The translations under genes were made by a program, and so were the position numbers. The notes below the pieces were generated by a model. It was not told the DNA's origin and made no database searches. It was given only the letters and a program-made list of their open reading frames with translations. A stretch of DNA of 64,000 bases, taken from NCBI GenBank assembly GCA_034509735.1, contig JACGWO010000012.1, positions 9,794,367 through 9,858,366 of the forward strand, written 5' to 3'. The stretch is from Sesamum alatum. Lineage: Eukaryota > Streptophyta > Magnoliopsida > Lamiales > Pedaliaceae. This document shows, piece by piece, positions 11,871-23,500 of this stretch. Within the stretch, counting starts at the first letter, position 1. The number at the start of each line of letters is the position of its first letter.

Positions 11871-14115
11871 TTGGTATTGGATACCAGTTAATCATAATCT
11901 GCGAATGGTTTACAGATGGTTATGAGTAGAAAGCCTAGACAGGTCCTAAGGCTTAGCGATGGCAGGGCCATTGCTGCAAAGACTAGGGACTAGTTAGGCA
12001 TAGCATAGCAGTGATCATGTTAGGATAGAGTTTGAAAGGAAATATGTAACCTAGCATGATCGAAGTATGTTTTTTATATATTGTTGGACATATTTTAATT
12101 ACATATGTTTGATCAATAAAATTACTTTATTTGACAAAGAATGACTATTCTTGTCTGCTAGGTGGGATACATAATTATCCTTAAACATTACCCCATAATT
12201 GGATTATGAGTACTCAAATCAAATGATTAAAATGGATAATCAAGATAAACTTACGAATTTGGCATCCATAAGCTAGAATGGTTTTTCCTTTAGTTAAGGA
12301 CGAGGAAGTTGGAAGATTCAAAGAGTCTAGCGATAGACAATTTGAGTCGACTAGCTTACAAGTCCTCTCTAAGATGGAAAGACTGTAACGCTTCTTTGTT
12401 GGACAAAGTGGGCTTGCCAAAAGTCTATCGGATTGGATCCATTTAGACATTCGTAGGTTACTGAGTACACAGCACCAGAAGAGGGTTCACAAGTCTAAGG
12501 ACCTTGGATAGGTTCGGGGAATTAGACTTGGAGTGGTGAACCAAGTTGATTGCAAAATTAAACCTCTCGATTAGATCGATGGGACGTGTATTTAGTAGGA
12601 GTTCTTGAATATCCAAACGAGAATGGAATTCTCACTCAGTGGAATTCTTCCTGTAAGGACCATGGTTGAACGGTCTCTGATAAGGGAGAAATCGAACCTT
12701 GTTAGACTTGGTTCGATCGGGGTTTCACTGGATTACCTTAAACCTTCTAGACATGGGCTTGAAAGGTTCCAGGTTGAGAAACATGGCATTTTCTAATAGT
12801 CATGATCTAGTTGCCATATAGGTTATGGTTTGGCAAGCCTGCATCCTACAAAGTTCTTGAGTACATGGGATGGTCCCACATACGTCAAGGGACTAGTGGG
12901 AGACAAATTAGACTAGGTGTCTGATTTGTGCAGATTTAATGCAGAATAATGCAAACATCATTTGTAATTATATTATTCCACTGACTATATTCTAGTCCTC
13001 CTAGGGAGAACCAGACTACCTTAGTTACTTGAGAGGTAAAGGTTTCTGGGCCTGTTCGGTCAATTGGATTATCATCCAAAAGATACAAGGAGAAGCGATG
13101 TTGGACATCGGGTTTGGATCAATGGCTTAGAGCTATTAGATCCATCATGAAAATTCAAACTGGGTTTGAAATTTTGTATAACTGGAATATTCGTTTTGAC
13201 GAGTTCATACGGAGTATGAATCGATCAGTAACAGGCTTTAGGGTCAGTGGGAGGACACTTTTATGCCAAGTGTTTAGTGTGTAACGTCTTATTCATTTGG
13301 AATGAATTTAAGATGTTAGAAAACACTAAAAACACGAGCGTTGTTCACGCAATTCTCCATGATAGGAATTGGATTCCTTTATACAGGGTTAAGCTGTTCA
13401 AGAATCAGTCACGCTAGACTGATGAGAAAGCTTAGATGTTTGACATCCCCTACGTCTTTGCTTTAGGCAGCATGAATGTTGTTCGTGCATTGGGCCTGAT
13501 GTTGTGTATGCTTTGTGCATAACAATGGTTATTGGGCTTGTGCCGAGAAGGCAGTAGACAACTATTGAGAATATCTTTAATACCTGAATAAGGATTAAAG
13601 AAGTGTTCTTGATGCACATCTTGTGGAGGGTTGATTCTAGAAGGCTATAGCGATACTAGCTTCCAGAATCATGTGAATAATGTTTAGTCTCAATATGTAT
13701 ATACATTTGGACTTAAGGGTGAGTGTGGTAGCTTGGAAAGGTTTCAAGCAGGATACCATGACATGTCATTATGAAAGTCGAATGTATGGCGACTTTGGAA
13801 GTCGTTTTTGGAAAGTGGTTAGGATTGAAAACTGCATCCATAGGATGGATGTGGTGCCTAGCACGGCCGAGCAAGTAGTTGCCTTGGAGGCCAACAACTA
13901 GGCTTTGGCAAAAGCTTTTGGGCTCGAGATCTCATCACAGATCCACGAAAAATTCTTAGACAACCACCATCTGCAGGCAGCAATGGTAGGAAGCGTTGAC
14001 ACGGTTGGACCGTGTCACTTCGGCAAAGAAATATAGTAGACCTACGAGACCGAGCCGGTATCGTATATTGCTCATGCTCAGAAGGCTCTGAGCAACATGG
14101 GTAATTGGCTTTGTG
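11871..14115 (+). pseudogene. decayed pol of element G, RT core deleted
   Basis: Protease remnants (11870-11960), integrase remnants (about 12210-12900, including the block matching KPASYNYLKVWG near 12830) and RNase H remnants (13380-14110) are recognisable by alignment to E and W. Near 13090-13200 the sequence passes from the SDIDSGKWLEAM region straight to the NIRFDE region, skipping about 400 bp of RT. The same jump occurs in F. Stops and frameshifts occur throughout. A loose AT-rich stretch at 12060-12170 has no match in the other copies. Confidence 0.75.
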
Positions 14116-15137
14116 GTCAAGTGGGAGATTGTTAGAATAAGTGACCAAAAAGTCAATTGGATTGGTTGTTCTGGGAACTATTCGTCGATCTTTATCAAAG
14201 TAATATTATAATGATGGATAAAGTAAGTATTCATCATTGGCAAAATGTGTTTGTTGTGCTTACTACTTACATTTGAATGGTGTTTCAATGTCACAACAAA
14301 TGCCCACAGACCGATTGGTAAAACCCATTGAGTTGAGCTGCGCATAGGTTGGCGGTTATGAAACCAACTCCTTGAGGGTCGGTCTGAAACGTTCCAAGTC
14401 GAGGACCTCGAGACTGGGCCTCGAGTGTCCTATAGAGACTTGCACTAAGTATTGCATTCACTGGGTGAGTGCCGAGTTTCATCGGTGCCAGACGTGGGTC
14501 GTCTATGCAATTTTAGTGGGTTAGTTGGCAAAGTAGTCGACTGACTGAACTGACTCGCGAGAATCGTCATATGGAAGCCTTGGAGGCTTGGTTGGTATAA
14601 CTGAAATTCTCGGTTCCGATAGTACGGGATTAGTCCTCGGACTTGAGAAATCATGGCAGTCGCTTGCATATGAAGGTTGTATCTTGGATTTGGTGAGAGG
14701 TGACCATGTCTTTGATATGGTCATTATAAGCCTTGTCCAGGGCAGTCGGAGTATGTAGTGAGGACGGTGGATTCCAAGATAGAATCTGTCCCCTGTCAGT
14801 ATTTGACAGTTATGTCTCCTATGCGCTCTGAGATGGTTTCGAGTCATTAAGTCTACGGCCGTAGCGATTGGTCGAGTAGGGAATGGTTCCCTAGGTCGAT
14901 CAATAGAGTAAACGCGTCTCGAGTTTGTAGCATAGTTTCCTAGTCCAGGATGGGAACCGACGCCCAATTCCATGCCCTAGACTAAGGCTGGGAGATGGTT
15001 GACAAAGGACTGTACCTGTATGGAATTCGGAGCCTAAATGTTCACGCCAACATTCACCTAGTCTCTAGTGCCATGGACCGTTGCTAGACGGCCACCCATG
15101 GTAACGGGCATTTCTGATTAATGGTAAATCAAAAATA

Positions 15138-15599
15138 ATTAATTAAATTGGATTTAATTAATCAATTGTGTTGGACACAAGCCCAAGTCTAGCTGAGGGT
15201 GAACCTAAACAGTCACACACAAATCACTATAGAAGTAGTGGAATTAATTTGGAATTAATTCTGGAAGAAGTGAATTAATTTAATTGGATTAAATTAATTC
15301 AAGGAGAATATAAATGATGGGATCATTTATTGGAAAAATCCATTGGATGGATGGCCCAAGAATTAATTAATTGGATTAATTAATTTTGGGCTCAATACCT
15401 TTAAATTAATTGGATTAATTTATTAGGTTTCGTTTAATTAATTGATTGGATCAATTAATTAGTGTTTGAGCTTATATTTATTTAATTGGATTAAATGAAC
15501 TTTTGAATTTCAATAAGGTTTAAAATTAATTGGATTAATTTAAAAACCCATGGATCACTTGATTTAATTTGATTAAATCAAGACCGGTCAAAACCGGTC
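15138..15599 (+). repeat. array of TGG-centred perfect hairpins in U3
   Basis: Twelve perfect inverted repeats, each with a 3-base centre, lie in about 445 bp. Spans and arm lengths: 15138-15162 (11), 15166-15180 (6), 15241-15261 (9), 15272-15300 (13), 15310-15330 (9), 15338-15352 (6), 15361-15385 (11), 15402-15422 (9), 15435-15461 (12), 15480-15496 (7), 15523-15541 (8), 15558-15582 (11). The centre is TGG in ten, GGG in one and TTG in one. A 7-bp arm pair GACCGGT/ACCGGTC follows at 15582-15599. Arms differ from hairpin to hairpin, so these are not copies of one unit. Most centres read ATTGGAT, which contains a CCAAT box in reverse. Confidence 0.85.
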
Positions 15600-15656
15600 C
15601 ATGACTTGAAATCAAAGCTCAAAGGTTTGATGCAAGTTTAAGAGGAGTTGAAAGTC

Positions 15657-15700
15657 CTCCATGTAAGCAATGATGTGGCTCCATGTAAGCAATGATGTGG
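15657..15700 (+). repeat. 22-bp tandem duplication
   Basis: Two identical head-to-tail units begin CTCCATGTAAGC at 15657 and 15679, in the G LTR between the hairpin array and its 3' part. Confidence 0.9.
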
Positions 15701-16330
15701 CTTGCCATGATGGCTAGGTCGTCCACATATTGTGCTAACATGGTTGGAGGTTGAGCATAAGTTGTGCATTAGTGTGTAGGTGGTTTTGGAAACTACCTAC
15801 AACTACACAACACATGTATACACTTTTCATCTTCCTAACTTGCACTCCCTAGCACACAAACCACGAAAATTTCCAGTCTTTTCTCCTTCTTTTGAGTTCT
15901 CTTTGAATTGGATTCAAAATGAGAACATGAGAAATATGTATACACTAATCAATAGTGTAATACGTTTTTCGTTTCTTCCTTGATCTAGCTTCTACCTAGC
16001 AGTAGATCTAGATTTACTTCCATTGCGGTGGTGTGGACAAATTGGAGGGGTTCTTATTTGAATCCTAAGGTGAACGGAAAAGGAACGAAAAGAGAATCAA
16101 AGCTTGTTGCCGTTGTACATGTGAAACGAAAAAGGTATGTTTCTATTGAAATTATTGTACCTTTTTATTTCCTCCTATAGCCACATGTTCAAGCATATTT
16201 TTATGTATGTTATTATGCTTTTGAATACACCGAATGCCTGGGAATTCAAAGGGAACACCCCTTTGAAATCGTTTTAAATTTCTTTTATTTTACGCTTCCG
16301 CCGCGTTCCCGGGCCGTACCGATTCTTTCA

Positions 16331-17005
16331 CTTCTGCCGTAGGAAGCATCCAATATGCGGTCCACTGCACCAGACCTGACATTGCTTACGCTTTGATTGT
16401 AACAAGCAGATATCAGTCTTGTGCAGGAGAGGCACATTGGAATGTAGTTAAGGGCTTCCTTAAGTACATGAGGAGGACTAAGGAAATATTCTTGGTCTAT
16501 GGCAATGGAGAACTGATCCTGGAAGGCTTTAGCGATGCTAGCTTCCAGGCTGATGACGATGATGCCAAGTCTCAATCGGGTTATGTATTCAGCCTCAATG
16601 GAGGAGTAGTGGCTTGGAAAAGTTCCAAGCAAGCAACCACTGCTGATTCCACCACTGAGGCAGAATACATAGCAGCTTCAGAAGCTGTCAAGGAAGCGGT
16701 TTGGATAAGAAACTACATCCAAGAGTGGGTGTGGTGCCTAGCATCGCCGAGCCCGTTGTCATCTTTTGTGATAACAACGGAGCAATAGCGCAAGCAAAGG
16801 AACCGAGATCTCATCACCGTTCCAAACACATTCTTAGACGCTACCACCTTTTAAGAGAAATGGTAGGAAGAGGTGACGTTCGGATGGACTGAGTCAGCTC
16901 AGCAGACAACACAGCAGATCCGCTGACAAAGCCTATGTCGTAGAGCACTCATACGCAACATCTTGAGAAGATAGGGATTAGGCTTATGGGTGATTGGCTT
17001 TAAGG
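16331..17005 (+). pseudogene. copia RNase H fragment (element Z)
   Basis: Starts abruptly after the G LTR in the SAVGSIQYAV region of pol and runs to the normal pol end, close to E. It contains GFSDASFQADD, TTADSTTEAEYIAASEA, DNNGAIAQAKEP and HHRSKHI. A missing T near 16724 shifts the frame, and a TGA at about 16888 replaces a sense codon. The upstream part of this pol would lie on the other side of the G insertion but is not seen in the window. Confidence 0.85.
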
Positions 17006-17018
17006 TCAAGTGGGAGAT

Positions 17019-17439
17019 TGTTAGAATAGGTGACCATGTAGCCAATCTTGGTAGGCGAATTGTAACCTATGTCTGAACAATTTCGAGGTTTTAATAAATC
17101 ATTAATGAATAAGAAGTGAAATTCATTTGGCATTTAATTTGTTTGTGTTCACTGTATCTGCTTTATATATATATCTGTTCACTACGCAAACAAAGCCCAC
17201 GGACTGAAAACATATTTCGGGCACTGGGACTACGTTTGGAGGTAGGTCCATGAAATCAGTTCCGCCGAATCAGTCCGGAAATCTCCAAGTCAAGGAATCT
17301 CAAAAGTGGGTACCGAGATTCCCCTTTTAACTTGCACTAAGCATCTGCTGTCGGATTTCATCGACGGGTGACGAGGGTCGTCTAAGCAGTGTTAGTAGGT
17401 TGGCCTGCTAGGGTGCAGCTAACTGAGGTGACTCGCGGG
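17019..17439 (+). repeat. 5' part of an older type-A-like LTR (element Z)
   Basis: Starts TGTTAGAATAGG after the polypurine tract at 17003-17018 and diverges visibly from the young A LTRs. It is broken at GACTCGCGGG by insertion of another A LTR at 17440. The five bases before the insertion are GCGGG. Confidence 0.85.
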
Positions 17440-18882
17440 TGTTAGAATAGGTGACCATGTAAGCCAATTTTGGCGGGTATATGTAACCTATGTCTAGACA
17501 ATTATAGGTGTTTTGATAAATCATTAATGAATAAAGAAGTGAATTTTCATTTGGCATTACTTTGTTTGTGTTCACTTGCACCTATTTTTCCATATCTGTT
17601 CACTACGCAAACAGAGCCCACGGATTGAGATTCGATTTCGGGGACTGGGACTACGCTTGGAGGTAGGTCCATGAAATCAGTCTTCCCGAATCAGTCCGGA
17701 AATCTCCAAGTCAAGGAATCCCGAAAATGGGTACCGGGATTCCATTTGAGACTTGCACTAAGCATCTGCTGTCGTGTTTCATCGACGGGTGACGAGGATC
17801 GTCTAAGCAGTGTTAGTGGGTTAGCCTGCTAGGACGCAGCTAACTGAGGTGACTCGCGGGAACCGTCTTACGGAGGACCTTGAGTATGGTCTGCTAGGTA
17901 TGACGTGTATTCCCGGTTCCAACGGTACAGGTAAAGTCCTTTGACTTGAGGAATTACTGAGTTACCTGTACATCAGGATTGTATCTTAGATATGGTGAGA
18001 GATTGCCAGAATTCCATTTGGTAGTCATAAGCCATGTCTAGTGCAGTTCTGATGTACAAAGTGACAGTAGTTTCCAAGAAAGGATCTGTCTCCTGTCAAT
18101 AGGTTTTGACAGTTGAGTCTCATGTATGCTCTAGGTCTTATCCCTAAAAACTGTGGCCACAGTGACTGAACAGAAGGGAAGGGTTCCCTCGCGGCGTTTA
18201 GTGTGGACAGACCGACACTTAGGTCCAAAATGGGTACCTGCATTTTCCGTGCCTTAGATTCTAAGTGTTGAGACCGTAGACAGAAGGACAAGCGTACTGT
18301 TAGAGCCTAAATGTTCATCCCTGAATATTTCACCTAGTCTCTAGTGCCATGGACCGTTGCTAGATGGCCACCCATGGTAACGGACGGGTTCTAGGAACCC
18401 GACCAAGTCTAGCTGAATGGTGAACCTAAAGAGTCACACACTATCCACACACAATTAAATATTTAATTTGGAATTAAATATTGGAGTGAAGGAATGATTA
18501 AATTAGATTTAATCGGGACCTTTATTTTTCTTGGAGAAATAATTCTTTCTATTTGATAGAAGGAATTAAATTGATAAATTGGATTTATCAAAAGGATTTA
18601 TTTAATGGGCTTAAATAATATTTATATTTATTTTAGCCTCTTGGAAATATTTAAATAGGTTTTAAATATTTCCATTAAATTAAATTAAATCAACGGTTGA
18701 GATTAATGGGAGAGATGGATGGCTAGGATCGTTTTGACTAGGTCAAAACACTAGTTTGACTAGGACTTTGACTAGGTCAAAATCCTAATCAAATTAGAGT
18801 TCTTGAAAGAGGAGTTTTAAAGAGGATTAAACTCCTCTTCTATATAAACCCCTAGCATCCTACAATTTACATGATGATGAAA
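17440..18882 (+). repeat. type-A LTR, cut by the assembly gap
   Basis: A clean A LTR start lies inside the older LTR, and 1.44 kb is present before the Ns. It carries the conserved block, hairpins, W-boxes and a TATA box near 18840. It could be a solo LTR or the 5' LTR of an element whose body is in the gap. Confidence 0.9.
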
Positions 18883-19382
18883 NNNNNNNNNNNNNNNNNN
18901 NNNNNNNNNNNNNNNNNNNNNNNNNNNNNNNNNNNNNNNNNNNNNNNNNNNNNNNNNNNNNNNNNNNNNNNNNNNNNNNNNNNNNNNNNNNNNNNNNNNN
19001 NNNNNNNNNNNNNNNNNNNNNNNNNNNNNNNNNNNNNNNNNNNNNNNNNNNNNNNNNNNNNNNNNNNNNNNNNNNNNNNNNNNNNNNNNNNNNNNNNNNN
19101 NNNNNNNNNNNNNNNNNNNNNNNNNNNNNNNNNNNNNNNNNNNNNNNNNNNNNNNNNNNNNNNNNNNNNNNNNNNNNNNNNNNNNNNNNNNNNNNNNNNN
19201 NNNNNNNNNNNNNNNNNNNNNNNNNNNNNNNNNNNNNNNNNNNNNNNNNNNNNNNNNNNNNNNNNNNNNNNNNNNNNNNNNNNNNNNNNNNNNNNNNNNN
19301 NNNNNNNNNNNNNNNNNNNNNNNNNNNNNNNNNNNNNNNNNNNNNNNNNNNNNNNNNNNNNNNNNNNNNNNNNNNNNNNNNN
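18883..19382. other. assembly gap (500 N)
   Basis: Exactly 500 N, a conventional scaffold-join length, so the true distance is unknown. Forward A LTR sequence lies on the left and antisense A LTR sequence on the right. The flanks overlap in LTR coordinates. Long reading frames across it are artefacts of the Ns. Confidence 0.98.
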
Positions 19383-20555
19383 AGCCCATTAAATAAATCC
19401 TTTTGATAAATCCAATTTATCAATTTAATTCCTTCTATTAAATAGAAAGAATTATTTCTCCAAGAAAAATAAAGGTCCCGATTAAATCTAAATTTAATCA
19501 TTCCTTCACTCCAATATTTAATTCCAAATTAAATATTTAATTGTGTGTGGATAGTGTGTGACTCTTTAGGTTCACCATTCAGCTAGACTTGGTCGGACTC
19601 CTAGAATCCGTCCGTTACCATGGGTGGCCATCTAGCAACGGTCCATGGCACTAGAGACTAGGTGAAATATTCAGGGATGAACATTTAGGCTCTAACAGTA
19701 CGCTTGTCCTTCTGTCTTCGGTCTCATCACTTAGTGTCTAGGGCACGGATAATGCAGGTACCCATCTTGGACCTAAGTGTCGGTCTGTCCTCACTAAACG
19801 CCGCAAGGGAAACCTTCTTTTCTGTTCAGTCACTGTGGCCACAGTTTTAGGGACAAGACCTAGAGCATACATGAGACTCAACTGTCAAAACCTATTGACA
19901 GGAGACAGATCCTTTCTTGGAAACTACTGTCACCTTGCACACCAGGACTGCACTAGACATGGCTTATGACTACCAAAGAGAATTCTGGCAATCTCTCACC
20001 ATATCTAAGATACAGTTCTGATGTACAGGTAAACTCAGTAATTCCTCAAGTCAAAGGACTTGACCTGTACCGTTGGAACCGGGAATACTCGTCATACCTT
20101 GCAGACCATACTCTAGGTCCTCCGTAAGACGGTTCCCACGAGTCACCTCAGTCAGCTGCATCCTAGCAGGCTAACCCACTAACACTGCTTAGACGATCCT
20201 CGTCACCCGTCGATGAAACACGACAGCAGATGCTTAGTGCAAGTCTCAAATGGAATCCCGGTACCCATTTTCGGGATTCCTTGACTTGGAGATTTCCGGA
20301 CTGATTCGGGAAGACTGATTCCATGACCTACCTCCAAGCGTAGTCCCAGTCCCCGAAATCGAATCTCAGTCCGTGGGCTCTGTTTGCGTAGTGAACAGAT
20401 ATGGAAAAATAGGTGCAAGTGAACACAAACAAAGTAATGCCAAAATGAAAATTCACTTCTTTATTCATTAATGATTTATCAAAACACTTATAATTGTCTA
20501 GACATAGGTTACATATACCCGCCAAAATTGGCTTACATGGTCACCTATTCTAACA
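19383..20555 (-). repeat. 3' LTR of D2, partial
   Basis: Antisense A LTR. Its 3' ~800 bp lies in or beyond the gap. It ends at 20555 in CTATTCTAACA and is followed by the polypurine-tract complement ATCTCCCACTTGACC. Confidence 0.95.
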
Positions 20556-20574
20556 ATCTCCCACTTGACCTTTA

Positions 20575-23500
20575 AAGCCAATCACCCATATGCCTAATCC
20601 CCATCTTCTCAAGATGTTGCGTATGAGCACTTTGCGACATAGGCTTTGTCAGCGGGTCTGCTGTGTTGTCTGCTGAGTTGACTCGGTCCATCCGAACGTC
20701 ACCTCTTCCTACCATTTCTCTAAGAAGATGGTAGCGTCTAAGAATGTGTTTGGAACGGTGGTGAGATCTCGGTTCCTTCGCTTGCGCTATTGCACCGTTG
20801 TTATCACAGAAGATGACAACGGCTCGGCGATGCTAGGCACCACACCCAACTCTTGGATGTAGTTTCTCATCCAAACCGCTTCCTTGGCAGCTTCTGAAGC
20901 TGCTATGTATTCAGCCTGAGTGGTGGAGTCAGCAGTGGTTGCTTGCTTGGAACTTTTCCAAGCCACTACTCCTCCGTTGAGCTTGAATACATACCCCGAT
21001 TGAGACTTGCATCATCGTCATCAGACTGGAAGCTGGCGTCGCTAAAGCCTTCCAGAATTAGTTTTCCATTGCCATAGACTAAGAACATTCCTTAGTCCTC
21101 CTTAGGTACTTAAGGATACCCTTAACTGCATTCCAATGTGCCTCTCCTGCACAGGACTGATATCTGCTAGTCACGCTCAAAGCGTATGCAATGTCAGGCC
21201 TGGTGCAGTGGACCGCATATTGGATGCTACCTACGGCAGAAGCATAGGGGATGACTTTCATCTTTTCAAGTTCCTCATCAGTCTGCGGGGACTGTTTCTT
21301 GGACAACTTGATCCCATGCCTCATAGGAAGGAACCCTCGTTTGGAGTTGTCCATTCGATATCTCTTTAGGACTTTCTCCATATACGAGTTTTGGGTGAGC
21401 CCTAACATCCTTTTAGATCTGTCCCTGACAATCTGGATGCCTAGGATGTAGGATGCTTCACCCAAGTCCTTCATGGAAAACTTGGTTGACAGCCATGCTT
21501 TCGTGTTTCCTAACATTCTGACGTCATTTCCAATGAGCAGAATGTCATCCACGTAAAGCACTAGGAAACACTATGGAGCTCCCACTGACCTTCTTGTATA
21601 CACAAGGGTCGGATTCGTTTTTGATGAAGTCATAACCCCGTATTACCTCATCAAATCGAATGTTCCAACTCCGGGAAGCTTGTTTGAGGCCATAGATGGA
21701 CTTCTGGAGACGACAGACTTTCTGTTCTTCTCCAGCGACCGTGAAAAACCTCCGGCTGATCCATATAGATCTCTTCTTCAACGAAGCCGTTGAGGAAAGG
21801 CCGTTTTCACGTCCATCTGCCATATTTCATAGTCATACCATGCTGCTATGGCAAGCAGGATCCGAATGGATTTAGCCATGGCTACTGGCGAGTAGGTATC
21901 CTCAAAATCGACCCCGGGTCGTTGAGTGTATCCCTTAGCTACAAGCCTAGCCTTGAAGGTAGTGACCTCTCCATCAACGCCGAGTTTGCGCTTGTAGACC
22001 CACTTACAGCCCACTGGCTTAACACCTTTCGGTGGATCTACAAGTCTCCAAACTTGGTTCTCGCTCATGGAGTCCATTTCGGTTTTCATGGCCTCAAGCC
22101 ATTTCCCAGAGTCGATGTCTGACATCGCTTCCCCCGTATGTCTTTAGGATCGTTATCCAGAAGATCGGTCGCACCTAGAAATCCATATCTCACTGGAGGT
22201 CTGGATTCTCTAGTGGACCTTCGGAGAACGGGAACGTTAGTGGTAACTGTGGGCGCTGACTGTATCGGAGCCGGCGGTTCAGGGGCCGGGGCTGGCCTGC
22301 CTTGAGGTTGTCCTTTATGCCTAGCATGTTGGACTTCTCTAGGTAGGTCAGTCCTCCTAGTGTCTATCCTGAATCCTCTAGGTGAGGTTTCCGCGACTGT
22401 TCTGATGACTGAGTTCCATCACTTGATTCCTCAAGGATCAGCTCATCAGGTTGGATATCCTCCGGGAAGCCTTGCTCCAAGAATACTGCATTCCTTGAAA
22501 CAAATACCTTTTGTTCCAAAGGGTCATAAAAGTAATAACCCGCAGTTTCTTTAGGGTATCCAACGAACCTGCATAGGCTAGACCTGGATTCTAGCTTATC
22601 TCCCACTAACCTCTTGACGTATGCAGGGCTACCCCACACTTTCAAGTAGTTGTAGGATGCAGGCTTGCCGTGCCATATCCCATATGGCGTTTGGGTCACT
22701 ACACTAGTAGGCGCCAAATTCAATAACTTGGCTGCCGTTTCTAATGCATAACCCCAAAACGATAGGGGCAATTTTGGTAAAACTCATCATGGAACGAACC
22801 ATGTCCAACAGGGTTCGGTTCCTCCTTTCAGAGACGCCATTTAGCTGTGGTGTTCCGGGAGGTGTCCATTCTGATATTATACCATGTTCCTTTAGATAAT
22901 CTAGGAATTCGGCACTAAGGTATTCACCGCCTCGGTCTGACCGTAGGACTTTAAATTTTGCAGTTGGTTTGATTCTCCACTTCAAGTCTGAATTCTTTAA
23001 ATCTCTCAAGAGCTTCAGACTGTACCTCATCAGGTAAACATAACCATACCGTGAATGATCATCGGTGAAGGTTATGAAGTAGGAGAACCCACCTCGGGCC
23101 TGCGTCCTTAGTGGTCCACACACGTCTGTATGGACCAAGTCCAACAGACCTGTGGCAAGCCTGCTTTGTCCTACAAAGGGCTTCTTGGTCATTTTCCCTC
23201 TTAGACAAGATTCACAAGTTGGTAGATTACTCAAGTCCCCAACCTCTAGGTTCTTTGAGTCTACCAACCTTTTCATCCTATCTTGGGATATGTGACCTAG
23301 CCTAGCGTGCCACAGACGTGCGTTCCCGTTATTATCTAATTTCCGTTTTGTGTTGAGCGTTAAGAACGAAATTTGTTTGTTGCAAGATATAGAGCCCATT
23401 ATGTAATGTACCAAGTAGATGAGCAATTCCACACCTCATCAAATAAAAGCAATTTTTATTGACTTTAAACTCATAACCATTATTGTCTAACAATGGAATG

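Larger units (their letters stand above)
10253..16330 (+). mobile_element. old copia element G with 3' LTR
   Basis: Forward copia copy made of a partial leader, decayed gag, decayed pol lacking the RT core, polypurine tract and a 2.2-kb LTR. The 5' LTR, the PBS and the first part of the leader are absent. The LTR ends at 16330, followed by CTTCT and then by an A-type RNase H fragment, so G appears to have landed in the pol of Z. The internal region is heavily mutated, yet hairpins in the LTR are perfect. Confidence 0.8.
14130..16330 (+). repeat. 3' LTR of element G (type G)
   Basis: Starts TGTTAGAATAAGTGACC directly after the polypurine tract and ends CGATTCTTTCA, about 2.2 kb. It is related to the type-C LTR of W and only in blocks to type A. 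It contains the conserved U3 block (15028-15215), a dense array of perfect hairpins (15138-15599), and a 22-bp tandem duplication at 15657-15700. The 3' part (16200-16330) is homologous to the ends of the other LTRs. I do not see a clear TATA box. Confidence 0.88.

Noticed and set aside
3403..16330. F and G as the arms of one giant recent palindrome
   Set aside because: They face each other but differ at many positions wherever I aligned them by eye, and their LTR contexts differ, so a recent inverted duplication is unlikely.
18817..19501. Long frames across 18883-19382
   Set aside because: They consist of N translated as unknown residues.
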